Assembly: GCF_900176035.1 (NCBI RefSeq) | Contig: NZ_FWWT01000023.1 | Span: 62,001-126,000, forward strand | From: Desulfonispora thiosulfatigenes DSM 11270 | Lineage (GTDB): Bacteria; Bacillota; Peptococcia; Peptococcales; Desulfonisporaceae | Direction: 5' to 3' | Length of the DNA stretch: 64,000 nucleotides | Shown here: positions 33,421-42,679 of the stretch, piece by piece | Position numbering within the stretch: the stretch's first letter is position 1 | Layout: every line of letters begins with the position of its first letter | The notes under the pieces: generated by a model | The model's input: the letters and a program-made list of their open reading frames with translations, nothing else | Told to the model about the DNA's origin: nothing | Databases searched by the model: none | Made by a program: the position numbers and the translations under genes

Positions 33421-34344
33421 TTACTCATTTAATAATAAATCAGTATGCAAAAGGGCATGATAGGTTCCCTGAGGCGATAATTTACGATGATAGATAGCTA
33501 CTACCACATTGGAATTTTTATATAAATTATTTCCATCCTGAATCATTACTTCATCGGGTTTGATTCCTATTAACATTCCATTATGGTTTCCAAGTGACGA
33601 AAAAGGAATTAATCTAATCCGTGTATTCCATTTATCATCTTTAAAAGTGCCTACTTGAACATCAATAGATGGAATATTTTTACTCTTCAGCATTTGAGTT
33701 AAATCATCTGGAATTATACCCGTTAATTTATCATACTCCATAACCATTACAGGATCTTTACTAATAGGATCTTTTAACTGGTTTCCTGTATCAACTAAAG
33801 CCTCAGTATCTACTGATGTACCTAAAATTTTCACTTTCGTCTTTACTAACCATATTCCTTGGTGCAAATTTTTTCTAATAATACTAGCGCTCCACATTCC
33901 TAGTAATAAAGCTACAGCTAATCCGACTATTAACCAAGTTCCACTAAAATTAATGCTATTCACCATTATTCCATTCCACGTTTCAATATGTAGAGGCCCA
34001 CTTTGAAATAAATACATTGATCCTAAAACAGCACCACCCATAATAAAAGAAACTAAATAAAAATAAGAAGTAGACTTTATAAACCATTTTATATTCTTAT
34101 ATCTAAAGGTTACTATCACCATTAAAAAAGAACATACTAGTTTTAGAAGAACTGTCGATGAAAATGCTAATCTAGGAAAATAAATCATTATAGAGTAAGC
34201 CGCACCAATGAATGCTCCAAGTGTTAATCTTTTATAATTAGTTGATAATCTCCCCAGTCGTGATGTCGCCCATAAAATAAAGAAGTCCATAATAAAATTA
34301 ATCATAAAGGCAATATCCAGATACATATCAGTATATGGGGACAC
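33421..34344 (-). CDS. spoIIGA: Sigma-E processing peptidase SpoIIGA
   Basis: SpoIIGA is a septal membrane aspartic protease that matures pro-sigma-E. The 307-residue protein has about five N-terminal membrane helices (residues 8-150) and a cytosolic protease half with the catalytic LVDTGNQLKDPISKDPV. The opening YTDMYLDIAFMINFIMDFFILW fits the family (YxDxxxxxNxxxD). The start is GTG at 34344, five bases after GAGGTG. It is the first gene of the spoIIGA-sigE unit and has a Spo0A-style promoter upstream. Confidence 0.94.
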   Translation of the reverse strand: MSPYTDMYLDIAFMINFIMDFFILWATSRLGRLSTNYKRLTLGAFIGAAYSIMIYFPRLAFSSTVLLKLVCSFLMVIVTFRYKNIKWFIKSTSYFYLVSFIMGGAVLGSMYLFQSGPLHIETWNGIMVNSINFSGTWLIVGLAVALLLGMWSASIIRKNLHQGIWLVKTKVKILGTSVDTEALVDTGNQLKDPISKDPVMVMEYDKLTGIIPDDLTQMLKSKNIPSIDVQVGTFKDDKWNTRIRLIPFSSLGNHNGMLIGIKPDEVMIQDGNNLYKNSNVVVAIYHRKLSPQGTYHALLHTDLLLNE

Positions 34345-34376
34345 CTAATCACCTCTTAATTTTTAATTCTAATAAC

Positions 34377-34419
34377 ATTATACATTATTTATCTCCAGAA
34401 ATATGTCATTTATTGCGAA
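34377..34419 (-). promoter_or_regulatory. Candidate Spo0A-activated spoIIG promoter
   Basis: TATAAT (34382-34377) with an ATGACA -35-like hexamer (34409-34404) at a 21-base spacing, much longer than the usual 17, and a 0A-box-like TTCGCAA (34419-34413; 5 of 7 to TTCGACA) upstream. The overlong spacer resembles the B. subtilis spoIIG promoter. Confidence 0.5.
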
Positions 34420-34444
34420 TTTTTCCAATTTTAAAAATTACTAT

Positions 34445-34480
34445 AAAAAAAAGGCCCTTGATTTTTTCAAGGACCTTCTA
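34445..34480 (-). terminator. Terminator after ftsZ
   Basis: Eleven-base stem AAGGTCCTTGA/TCAAGGGCCTT with an 8-T tail on the minus strand, three bases past the ftsZ stop. Confidence 0.92.
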
Positions 34481-34482
34481 AT

Positions 34483-35571
34483 TTATCTTTTTCTTCTTAA
34501 AAAGGCTGGTATTTCTAAATTATCTATAGTAATATTCTTTGGTTCATGTCTGATTTCAGGTTGTTCAGGTTGATTATTATTTTCAGCAACTTTCAGGTTA
34601 ACTGTATAATCTTTTACTTCTTCATCAAAACCAGTTGCAATAACGGTTACCCTTATTTCTTCACCAAGTTTTTCATCAATTACTGCACCAAAAATAATAT
34701 TTGCTTCTTCATCGGCTGCTTCAGCAATTACTTCGGCTGCTTCATTAACTTCAAATAAGCCTAATGAACCGCCACCTGTTATGCTTAAAAGCACTCCTTT
34801 AGCCCCTTCTATTGAAGTTTCTAATAAAGGTGATGAGATAGCATTACGAGCTGCTGTCACTGCTCTATTTTCTCCAGAGGATGTACCTATACCCATTAAT
34901 GCTGAACCGGTATTATGCATAATAGTCTTAACATCAGCAAAGTCTAAATTAATTAAACCAGGTACTGCTATTAAATCAGATATACCTTGTACACCTTGTC
35001 TTAATATATCATCCGCAATAGAAAAAGCATCGTTAATAGATGTATTTTTATCTACTACTTGTAACAAACGATCATTAGGAATAGTAATTAGTGTATCTAC
35101 CTTTTCTTTTAAATTAGCTATACCTTGAACAGCTTGTTTAGCTCTTTTTCGCCCTTCAAATGTAAATGGCTTTGTAACTACTCCAACTGTTACAGCACCT
35201 AATTCCTTTGCAATTGCAGCAACAACTGGTGCGGCTCCAGTCCCAGTTCCTCCACCCATACCTGCAGTTACAAATACCATATCAGCACCTTTAAGAGCTT
35301 TCATTATTTCTTCTTTACTTTCTTCTGCTGCTTTATGCCCTATTTCAGGATTTGCACCAGCACCTAAACCTCTTGTTAGCTTATCACCTATTTGAACTTT
35401 TGTTTCACATTTAGATAATTGTAATGCTTGTGCATCTGTGTTAACTGAAATAAATTCTACACCTTGCAAACCACTCTCGATCATACGATTAACGGCATTG
35501 TTACCTCCACCACCAACACCGATTACCCTTATTTGAGCAATCTGCTGAATATCTACATCTAATTCTAGCAT
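34483..35571 (-). CDS. ftsZ: Cell division protein FtsZ
   Basis: FtsZ is the tubulin-like GTPase that forms the division ring. The 362-residue protein has the nucleotide loop [15 protein letters not shown], the tubulin signature GGGTGTG at 106-112, the T7 loop region [11 protein letters not shown], and the C-terminal conserved peptide IPAFLRRKR that binds partner proteins. The ATG at 35571 has AAGGGG about 12 bases upstream, a long spacing. It follows divIB directly; ftsA, usually between them, is absent. Confidence 0.97.
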   Translation of the reverse strand: MLELDVDIQQIAQIRVIGVGGGGNNAVNRMIESGLQGVEFISVNTDAQALQLSKCETKVQIGDKLTRGLGAGANPEIGHKAAEESKEEIMKALKGADMVFVTAGMGGGTGTGAAPVVAAIAKELGAVTVGVVTKPFTFEGRKRAKQAVQGIANLKEKVDTLITIPNDRLLQVVDKNTSINDAFSIADDILRQGVQGISDLIAVPGLINLDFADVKTIMHNTGSALMGIGTSSGENRAVTAARNAISSPLLETSIEGAKGVLLSITGGGSLGLFEVNEAAEVIAEAADEEANIIFGAVIDEKLGEEIRVTVIATGFDEEVKDYTVNLKVAENNNQPEQPEIRHEPKNITIDNLEIPAFLRRKR

Positions 35572-35648
35572 TCAGCTTGACAACCCCTTTCATTCACTTA
35601 TGCAAATTTTAATATTGCTAAAACTAATTAATAATAAATAAATTTATA

Positions 35649-36410
35649 TTATTTCTTTTTAATAATAGGTGGACCTGAAAAACGCAAATCTATATATTCG
35701 ATTGCTTTTTCATCAATAACTAAATTAATAATTTTTTCTAAAATGTCTTGTAAATTTTCTAATTTGCTTTGTACTTCTTTTTTTGAACCCAATCTTATTT
35801 CAATTCCTTGAGTAGTATAAGCTAAAATATATCTAGGATCAGCTACATTTATTTCTGCAATGTTTATCAGTAAATCTGATTCTATATTTGTAAGGATTTC
35901 CAAAGCTGTATGTAAACCTTCATTTTTGATTATTTGACCTGGTCCAGGTAAATAATCCATACTAACACCACTTATGACTGGTAGTTGATAACTACCTAAA
36001 TCATTGTTAATAGAGATAAACACACCTTTTTCACTGACTTGTATAAAACCATCTTCACAAACTACCAAGCCAATGGGTTTCCTTTCCAAAACATTAATTT
36101 TTAAAGTAGATGGTAAATCACGGCTAATCTCAACACTCTCTATTAAAGGATGTATTGATATATTCTTAATAATATCATTTTTCTCAATTTTAAAAAGATT
36201 ATCACCTTGATTGACTTGACTTAGTTTTATTACCTGTTGCTTAGTCAAGTTTTTATTACCAATTACCTCAACATTTTGAATGTTAAATATGGGTGAATGC
36301 AGAAAGAAATATATCCCAATTATAAATAAGAAAAAATATACTACTTTAAAAGATTTAACTTTTTTTTTATTTCCCTTTGATTTTTCTACATGATTTAATT
36401 CATTTTTCAT
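35649..36410 (-). CDS. divIB: Cell division protein DivIB/FtsQ
   Basis: DivIB/FtsQ is a bitopic divisome protein that stabilises the FtsL-DivIC complex. The 253-residue product has a basic cytoplasmic tail, one transmembrane helix (VVYFFLFIIGIYFFLHS, about residues 22-40), a POTRA domain (FNIQNVEVIGNKNLTKQQVIKL...) and the beta domain to the C-terminus. I set the start at the ATG at 36410 (MKNELNHVEK) with GGTGGA upstream, rather than a GTG nine codons earlier. It heads a transcript with ftsZ and has its own promoter after a terminator that follows murA. Confidence 0.92.
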   Translation of the reverse strand: MKNELNHVEKSKGNKKKVKSFKVVYFFLFIIGIYFFLHSPIFNIQNVEVIGNKNLTKQQVIKLSQVNQGDNLFKIEKNDIIKNISIHPLIESVEISRDLPSTLKINVLERKPIGLVVCEDGFIQVSEKGVFISINNDLGSYQLPVISGVSMDYLPGPGQIIKNEGLHTALEILTNIESDLLINIAEINVADPRYILAYTTQGIEIRLGSKKEVQSKLENLQDILEKIINLVIDEKAIEYIDLRFSGPPIIKKK

Positions 36411-36463
36411 AACATTCCACCTACATTTAATTTCCACGAATTTTAAAAAAATCCTTGTTTTTT

Positions 36464-36493
36464 ATTATAACAAAATATACTAGTACTTGTCCA
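36464..36493 (-). promoter_or_regulatory. SigA-type promoter for divIB-ftsZ
   Basis: Perfect TATAAT (36469-36464), 18-base spacer, TGGACA (36493-36488; TTGGAC one base over is an alternative), about 50 bases before the divIB start. Confidence 0.6.
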
Positions 36494-36580
36494 AGCTTAT
36501 AACAAACATTTACCTCCTTTTTTTCCATAAAGTTAGTAAATAAATAAGAATTATTAAATATTTAATATCTTATAAAATAT

Positions 36581-36625
36581 TCAAAAAATTGTATCCCTAA
36601 TTAAATAAATAATTGGGATACAATT
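36581..36625 (-). terminator. Terminator between murA and divIB
   Basis: Perfect 11-base arms AATTGTATCCC/GGGATACAATT (36587-36597 with 36615-36625) with an AATT/AATT inner extension and a TTTTTT tail on the minus strand. It lies about 95 bases past murA, so the mur and ftsZ segments are at least partly separate transcripts. Confidence 0.82.
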
Positions 36626-36665
36626 GCTTTGAATTAAATATATTTTATCATCTATCTTCTTTATA

Positions 36666-36688
36666 AATAGTAATAATTTATTACTATT
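36666..36688. repeat. 23-bp odd palindrome downstream of murA
   Basis: AATAGTAATAA, one central T, TTATTACTATT: 11-base perfect arms. No T tail follows on the minus strand, so it is not an obvious terminator. It may be an operator or a processing hairpin. Confidence 0.55.
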
Positions 36689-36721
36689 TTAGTAAATTAA
36701 GTATATCATATATAAAGATAA

Positions 36722-37984
36722 TTAATTTCTTGAGACTCTTTCTATATTAGCTCCAAGTTTTCTTAACTTTAGATCAATATTTTCATAACCTCTATCAATA
36801 TGATAAATTGAATCTACAATTGTTTCATTTTTAGCTACAAGTCCGGCTAAAATCAATGCTGCACCCGCTCTTAAGTCTGTAGCTGAAACATTTGCTCCAT
36901 TTAAGTGTTTCACACCTTTTATAATAGCGGCACGTCCCTCTACCTTAATATCAGCACCCATTCTTATCAATTCTGGAACATGCATAAACCTATTTTCGAA
37001 AATACTTTCACTAATAATACTAGTACCAGTAGCTATAGATAATAAAGACATGAATTGAGGCTGCATATCCGTTGGGAAACCAGGATACGGTATAGTTTTA
37101 ATATCTACTGGTCTTACATTGTCCGTTCCTATTACCCTTATTCCATTATTTTCTTCTAATATAATTACACCAATATCTCTTAACTTTGCATTTATTGCTT
37201 CAAAATATTCTGACTGTACATTTTCTAGTTTTACATTACCTTTTGTAAGAGCTGCTGCTATCATAAATGTTCCAGCTTCTATCCTATCTGCAATAATAGA
37301 GTGTTCTACTGAATGAAGGCTACTTACTCCTGTTATCCTAATTATATCAGTTCCAGCTCCTTGTATCTTGGCACCCATGCTATTTAAAAAATTTTGTAGG
37401 TCTACAATTTCTGGCTCTTTAGCAGCGTTTGAAATAATCGTTTCCCCCACTGCTAAACTAGCAGCCATCATAAGATTTTCAGTAGCACCCACGCTTGGAA
37501 AGTCTAAACAAATGTCACTTCCTTTTAAATATCCACTATGAACCTTAGCTTCAACAAAACCAAATTTTTCATTTATTTCGACACCCATTTTTTTAAATCC
37601 TTTTAAATGTAAATCTATAGGTCTGCACCCAATAGCACATCCCCCTGGGTAGCTTATTTTTGCCCTGCCAAACCTTGCTAATAATGGTCCCATAACTAAA
37701 CTAGAAGCTCTCATTCTTCTGATTAAATCATCTGGTACTTCTACATAGTTCATTTTACTTGAATCCACTTTCATGGTTGAGCCTAACCATTCTACTTTAC
37801 AACCTAACAATTCTAATAGTTCCTTCATTACATATACGTCTTTTAATCGGGGTACATTTTTTATAACAGATATATCTGTAGATAATATTGCAGCTGATAG
37901 AATTGGTAAAACGGCATTTTTGGCTCCACTTATTTCTACTGAACCAGAAAGAGGATTTCCACCCACTATTATAAATTTTTCCAT
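36722..37984 (-). CDS. murA: UDP-N-acetylglucosamine 1-carboxyvinyltransferase
   Basis: MurA adds enolpyruvate from PEP to UDP-GlcNAc, the committed step of peptidoglycan synthesis and the fosfomycin target. The 420-residue protein begins with the substrate loop SGSVEISGAKNAVLPIL, has the catalytic cysteine Cys116 in PGGCAIGCRPIDLHLKG (fosfomycin-sensitive form, not the Asp variant), and ends with the RGYENIDLKLRKLGA segment. It follows murB by two bases in the mur operon. Confidence 0.97.
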   Translation of the reverse strand: MEKFIIVGGNPLSGSVEISGAKNAVLPILSAAILSTDISVIKNVPRLKDVYVMKELLELLGCKVEWLGSTMKVDSSKMNYVEVPDDLIRRMRASSLVMGPLLARFGRAKISYPGGCAIGCRPIDLHLKGFKKMGVEINEKFGFVEAKVHSGYLKGSDICLDFPSVGATENLMMAASLAVGETIISNAAKEPEIVDLQNFLNSMGAKIQGAGTDIIRITGVSSLHSVEHSIIADRIEAGTFMIAAALTKGNVKLENVQSEYFEAINAKLRDIGVIILEENNGIRVIGTDNVRPVDIKTIPYPGFPTDMQPQFMSLLSIATGTSIISESIFENRFMHVPELIRMGADIKVEGRAAIIKGVKHLNGANVSATDLRAGAALILAGLVAKNETIVDSIYHIDRGYENIDLKLRKLGANIERVSRN

Positions 37985-37986
37985 TC

Positions 37987-38892
37987 TTACCCCCCCAAAA
38001 CTATTATCTCTGGTTCTAAAATTAAATTATTTTCCTCCTTTGCCTTTTGTTTAATTTTTTCAATTAACTCTAAAACGTCACTGCATTTAGCATTTCCGGT
38101 ATTAACTATGAAATTTGCATGTTTTGGTGAAACCATTGCACCACCAATCTTCCATCCTTTAGCACCAATAGAATCAATTATCCTTCCTGCTGAATCTCCA
38201 TCTGGATTTTTAAAAACACTACCTGCATTTGGATAATTTATTGGTTGTTTATTTCTACGAAATTCTTGATAAATATTCATGTTTTCTTTAACCTTTTCAG
38301 GATCATCTTTTTCTAATCTAAGTTTTATACTAGTAATTATACAGGTTTTATTTTTTAGTTTAGTTGAACGATAATCAAAACCTATATCTTTATTTGCTAA
38401 AGAAATGATTTTCCCGGTATAATCCATTACGTTAATACCTTTAACAACATCCGACATTTGTCTTCCATGTGCACCTGCATTCATTAGTACAGCTCCACCT
38501 ATTGACCCAGGTATCCCTGAGGCAAATTCTAATCCTGCAAGGCCTTCTTTTGCCGCTATATAAGACATAAACGGCAAAGTCAAACCAGGTTCTACAACTA
38601 AATAATTATTTTCCATTTTCCATTTATTGAGACTGTTTACACAAATAACAAGGCCCCTAATGCCAGTATCTTTAACTAAAATATTAGAACCTGCACCTAC
38701 AATAGTAATTTCCAAGTTATTATTACCTGCAAAGATAAGGGCCTTTTTTAAATCGTCAATATCCTGAGGATTAAATAATAAATCTGCTGGGCCTCCTATA
38801 TGCCATGTAGTGTGTCTACTCATAAGTTCATTTAATATTACCTTGCCTTTTACTTCTTTTTGAAAGTCATGAGCTAATTTAGTAATGCTCAT
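37987..38892 (-). CDS. murB: UDP-N-acetylenolpyruvoylglucosamine reductase
   Basis: MurB is the FAD enzyme that reduces the enolpyruvate to give UDP-MurNAc. At 301 residues it is the shorter, Gram-positive type. Seen: HTTWHIGGPADLLFNP, the FAD loop VGAGSNILVKDTGIRG, ASGIPGSIGGAVLMNAGAHG, the proton donor region NYPNAGSVFKNP, and the C-terminal PEIIVLG. It overlaps murC by one base and precedes murA, so three consecutive Mur steps are coupled. Confidence 0.97.
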   Translation of the reverse strand: MSITKLAHDFQKEVKGKVILNELMSRHTTWHIGGPADLLFNPQDIDDLKKALIFAGNNNLEITIVGAGSNILVKDTGIRGLVICVNSLNKWKMENNYLVVEPGLTLPFMSYIAAKEGLAGLEFASGIPGSIGGAVLMNAGAHGRQMSDVVKGINVMDYTGKIISLANKDIGFDYRSTKLKNKTCIITSIKLRLEKDDPEKVKENMNIYQEFRRNKQPINYPNAGSVFKNPDGDSAGRIIDSIGAKGWKIGGAMVSPKHANFIVNTGNAKCSDVLELIEKIKQKAKEENNLILEPEIIVLGG

Positions 38893-40265
38893 TATGATAC
38901 TCCTTGTTGTTTGTTATTTAATTTGCTAATAATATCTTTACCTACCTTCCAGATATCACCTGCACCCATTGTAATTATTAAATCACCTGGCTTAGCTATG
39001 TACCTTAAATGTTCAACTATATCTTCATTTTTCTCAATATAAATGGCTTCAGATCCTTTGGGCAAGTTTTCCATTATTAAGTTTGATGATATTCCTACAA
39101 GTGGCTCTTCACTTGCTGCATAAATATCACTTAAAATAAGTTTATCTGCATCACCATAACTTTGAGCAAATTCTTTGGCTAATAATCTAGTTCTCGAATA
39201 TCTATGTGGTTGAAAAACTGCAATAATTCTTCCCTCATGCATACTTCTGGCTGCCTGTAAACATGCCTTTACCTCAGTTGGATGGTGCGCATAGTCATCA
39301 TAAACTAAAATATCATTTACTTTTCCTATTAACTGAAATCTTCGTTTAACACCTGTAAATTGTTTCAGCCCTGTGCTTATTTGAGAAAAACTTAAGTTTA
39401 ACTCTCTACAAATAGCTATAGTTGCTAAAGCATTACTTAGGTTATGTTTTCCTGGAATAGAAAGTTCTAAATTACCTAATAATTCTTCATTATAATATAC
39501 ATCACATCTAGTTATTGTTCCTTGAAAATTAATATTACGTGCAGTTATGTTTGCTTTTTCGTTTAAACCATAAGTAACAACCTTACCTGGAGCATTTATT
39601 GCCATTTGACTAACTAAAGGGTCATCAGCACACAATATTGTATATCCATCTGGACTTCCAAGGGCTATGTATTTTGTAAAACTATCAATCATATTTTCAA
39701 GCGTCCCATAAAAATCTAAATGGTCATCTTCAATATTTGTTATAATATTAGACCAAGGAAATAAATTTAAAAAGGAACCATCACTTTCGTCTGCTTCTGC
39801 TACTAAATAATCTCCTTTACCTAGTTTAGCATTACTATTAATAACATTTAATTCTCCACCTACAACTATGCTTGGATCAAAATTATTAATTTCTAATACT
39901 GATGCAATCATTGATGTAGTAGTTGTTTTACCGTGAGCTCCTGCTATACAAATAGCCTTTTGCCTTTTCATTAATTGTGCTAACATTTCTGCCCTTTTTA
40001 TTATTGGAATGTTTAATTCTTGTGCTCTTTTAACTTCAGGATTTTCTCTATTAATAGCAGTTGATGTTACTACTGTATCTATACTCTCATCTATATTTGA
40101 ACTTTTATGACCTTTTATAACCTTAACACCCTTTTCTTCTAACCTTTTAGTACCATTAGATATATTTAGGTCTGAACCAGAAACTTTATATCCTAATGTA
40201 ACTAAAATATCAGCAATACCACTCATACCAACTCCACCGATGCCTACGAAATGAATATTTTTCAA
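38892..40265 (-). CDS. murC: UDP-N-acetylmuramate-L-alanine ligase
   Basis: MurC adds L-alanine to UDP-MurNAc. The Mur ligase features are clear: FVGIGGVGMSGIADIL (nucleotide-sugar loop), P-loop GAHGKTTTTSMIAS, EADESDGSFLNL, and DDYAHHPTEVKACLQAAR in the C-terminal domain. I prefer the TTG at 40265 as start: AAGGAG lies nine bases upstream. An ATG three codons earlier (40274) abuts that ribosome site. Upstream, 169 bases to murG hold competing hairpins rather than a tight junction. Confidence 0.94.
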   Translation of the reverse strand: MKNIHFVGIGGVGMSGIADILVTLGYKVSGSDLNISNGTKRLEEKGVKVIKGHKSSNIDESIDTVVTSTAINRENPEVKRAQELNIPIIKRAEMLAQLMKRQKAICIAGAHGKTTTTSMIASVLEINNFDPSIVVGGELNVINSNAKLGKGDYLVAEADESDGSFLNLFPWSNIITNIEDDHLDFYGTLENMIDSFTKYIALGSPDGYTILCADDPLVSQMAINAPGKVVTYGLNEKANITARNINFQGTITRCDVYYNEELLGNLELSIPGKHNLSNALATIAICRELNLSFSQISTGLKQFTGVKRRFQLIGKVNDILVYDDYAHHPTEVKACLQAARSMHEGRIIAVFQPHRYSRTRLLAKEFAQSYGDADKLILSDIYAASEEPLVGISSNLIMENLPKGSEAIYIEKNEDIVEHLRYIAKPGDLIITMGAGDIWKVGKDIISKLNNKQQGVS

Positions 40266-40324
40266 ATTATTCATCTCCTTTCTTTTTTCTGATAAATTTA
40301 TTTCAAGTGTATTTTGTACTATAT

Positions 40325-40372
40325 ATGCACCTTTTTGAATTTGTGTTACTATTACTTGGGTGCATGTCCACC
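40325..40372 (-). other. Two mutually exclusive hairpins in the murG-murC gap
   Basis: On the minus strand GGTG(gacatg)CACC (40372-40359) and ATGCACC...GGTGCAT (40365-40359 with 40331-40325) share the same CACC bases, so only one can form. This is an attenuator-like layout, but the ligand, terminator T run or function is not seen. Confidence 0.35.
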
Positions 40373-40425
40373 TTTTTTTCTTTAATTACTAGGTTAATTA
40401 TCTTTTATTAAACTAATATTCGGTA

Positions 40426-40459
40426 AACGGATTATCAGAATTTTTACTGATAATCCGTT
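40426..40459 (-). other. 13-bp perfect hairpin over the murG stop codon
   Basis: AACGGATTATCAG/CTGATAATCCGTT (40426-40438 with 40447-40459), loop of eight. On the minus strand it contains the last murG codons and the stop. There is no T run after it, so it may stabilise or slow the transcript rather than terminate. Confidence 0.5.
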
Positions 40460-41559
40460 AATTCTACAATAACCTGCATAATATTTTCTAAAGAATCCAC
40501 ATTTCCTGCTTTTTTTGCACTAGAAGTCATTTGACTAAGTAAACTATCATTATCAATTATACTTAAAATATTATTTAATAATTTTTCTCCAGAAAGGTCT
40601 TTATCTAATATCATCATTGCTGCATTTCTATTTACTAAAGACTTAGCATTATACTCTTGATGATTTTCTGATGCAAAAGGATATGGAATTAATATAGAAG
40701 GAATTCCTTTAGCAGTCATCTCTGCTAAAAAAGTAGCTCCTGCTCTTGATATACATAAATCTGCACAGGAAATTGCATATTCCATTTCATATAAATAGGG
40801 CTTAAGGATAATATTACCTTGTTCTTCTAAGTTTATTCCCTGCTGAATTAAATTATTTAAAACATCTTTATATCCACTTTCTCCAGTAATATGTATAAAC
40901 TGAAGATTATTTTTTTTCAATAAATCTTTATAAGCACAAGCCATTGCATTGTTTATATTTTTAGCTCCTCTGCTTCCGCCTGTTATCAAGATAGTTTTTT
41001 TTGTGGAATCCAAATTCAAAAATTTTATACCTTCCTCTTTTTTTATATCTAATATTTGTTCTCTAACAGGTAAACCTGTTAATTTCACTTTATTCTTTTT
41101 AAAATATTTATCTGAATCAGGAAAGGTTATCATAATTTGATCAACTATCTTACCTAATAATTTATTTGTCATCCCTGGTAAAGCATTTTGTTCATGTATA
41201 ATAGTTGGTATTCCTAAAATTCTTGCTGCTAAGACAACAGGTCCACAAACGTAACCCCCAGTGCCAATAACTAGCTGGGGGTTATATTTACGAAGTATTG
41301 ATATCGACTTACCTAATCCTTCAATCGCTTTAAAACCTGTTTTAAACATCCCGAGAGATATTTTCCGTTCTAATCCTTGTACTGTTATAGTCTCAAAGGC
41401 AAAACCTTCTTTGGGAATGATTTTACTTTCCATTCCAACCTTTGTACCTATAAATAAGATTTCAGTATTATTATCTTGTTTTAATAAATACTTAGCTATC
41501 GCTAGTGCAGGATAAACATGACCTCCAGTTCCTCCACCTGCAAATAGTACTCGCATCAT
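40444..41559 (-). CDS. murG: Lipid II synthase, UDP-GlcNAc transferase MurG
   Basis: MurG is the membrane-associated glycosyltransferase that converts lipid I to lipid II. The 371-residue GT-B protein has the N-terminal VLFAGGGTGGHVYPALAIA, GTGGYVCGPVVLAA, the HEQNALPG motif, LITGGSRGAKNINN, and the donor site SRAGATFLAEMTAKGIPSILIPYPFASENHQEYNA in segments. It follows spoVE by 21 bases in the conserved order. The final codons form half of a hairpin. Confidence 0.97.
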   Translation of the reverse strand: MMRVLFAGGGTGGHVYPALAIAKYLLKQDNNTEILFIGTKVGMESKIIPKEGFAFETITVQGLERKISLGMFKTGFKAIEGLGKSISILRKYNPQLVIGTGGYVCGPVVLAARILGIPTIIHEQNALPGMTNKLLGKIVDQIMITFPDSDKYFKKNKVKLTGLPVREQILDIKKEEGIKFLNLDSTKKTILITGGSRGAKNINNAMACAYKDLLKKNNLQFIHITGESGYKDVLNNLIQQGINLEEQGNIILKPYLYEMEYAISCADLCISRAGATFLAEMTAKGIPSILIPYPFASENHQEYNAKSLVNRNAAMMILDKDLSGEKLLNNILSIIDNDSLLSQMTSSAKKAGNVDSLENIMQVIVELTDYQ

Positions 41560-41580
41560 TCCACCTCCGTCTAACTCAAA

Positions 41581-42671
41581 TTATTTCCTGGAAAATTTTG
41601 AGATATTAAGCAGCATTCCCACTCCAATTAAGGAAAAAAGTAAAGATGATCCTCCATAGCTCACAAAGGGTAATGTGATACCGGTTACAGGTAAGGATCC
41701 TGTTACAACCCCCATATTAATTACTGACTGTACAGCAATAATACTTGTTAATCCGACTGCTAACAGTGAACCAAATCTATCTGGAGCTAAAATTGCTATT
41801 CTAAATCCTCTCCAAATAAATAGAAAGAAAAGAGATAAAACTAAAAAAGCTCCAATAAAACCCAACTCTTCACCAATGATAGCAAAAATAAAATCAGTAT
41901 GTCGTTCAGGAAGGTATAAGAACTTTTGTCTACTATTTCCTAGACCCATTCCTAAAAGTCCACCTGAACCTAAAGCATATAAAGACTGAACAGTTTGATA
42001 TCCTTCATCACTTGCATTTTCCCACAAATGCCAAAACCCAGTAATTCTTTCTAACCTATAGGGGGCTTGAATGATTAATCCAATCACCCCTAAAATACCG
42101 GTTATGGCTAAAGCAAATAAATGAGAAATTTTTGCACCAGCTGCGATAAACATACAAAAAGATGTGCCAAAAACGGCAATTGTAGTTCCTAAGTCTGGTT
42201 GTTTTAACAGCAAAGCTCCAATAACTCCTAATATGAGTAAATAAGTGCCGAAACCTTTTATTGTTTTAATTTTTAATGGTTCTAAGCTTATAACAAGAGC
42301 AAAATAAAATACAATAGCTAATTTTACTACTTCAGAAGGAGTAAAGGATAAAGGTCCAACGCCTATCCATCGTGTAGATCCTTTTACTTCTTTTCCCACT
42401 CCTGGTATTAAAACTGCAACTAATAAAAGTATAGTTATAACAAAACCAATTTTTACATACTTTTTTAATTTGTTATAGTCTACATTCATTACTACAAACA
42501 TACAGAATATTCCTAATGTAGACCAAATCAATTGGCGCTTAAAAAAATGATAAGGATCATCATAATAAAGCATAGAGTTATACGAACTTGCACTTAAAAC
42601 CATTACTACTCCTATACTTAATAAGAATAAAATATCTAAGAATAGGACTACATCTGGTTGTTTTTTTTCAA
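41581..42671 (-). CDS. spoVE: SEDS protein FtsW/SpoVE, start region frameshifted at a poly-A run
   Basis: A SEDS glycosyltransferase for septal or spore peptidoglycan. The unbroken frame from 42603 has nine membrane helices and family motifs (DYNKLKKY, GSTRWIGVGPLSFTPSEVVKLA, SLYALGSGGLLGMGLG, ERHTDFIFAIIGEELGF, PVTGITLPFVSYGGSSL). However the first helix is cut: translating upstream gives QPDVVLFLDILFLLSIGVVMVLSAS in segments, typical FtsW, with no start codon in that frame. A TTG at 42671, eight bases past the murD stop and with GGAGG upstream, begins M-K-K-K-Q-P-D only if the eight-A run (42668-42661) is read as nine. This is an undercall or slippage. FtsW and SpoVE cannot be separated with certainty; position after murD fits SpoVE. 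Confidence 0.85.
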
Positions 42672-42679
42672 GTTTAGGG

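Noticed and set aside
42603-42671. A naturally short SpoVE that starts at the ATG at 42603
   Set aside because: The sequence directly upstream encodes the missing half of the first membrane helix in frame, and a proper start with ribosome site lies before the A run.
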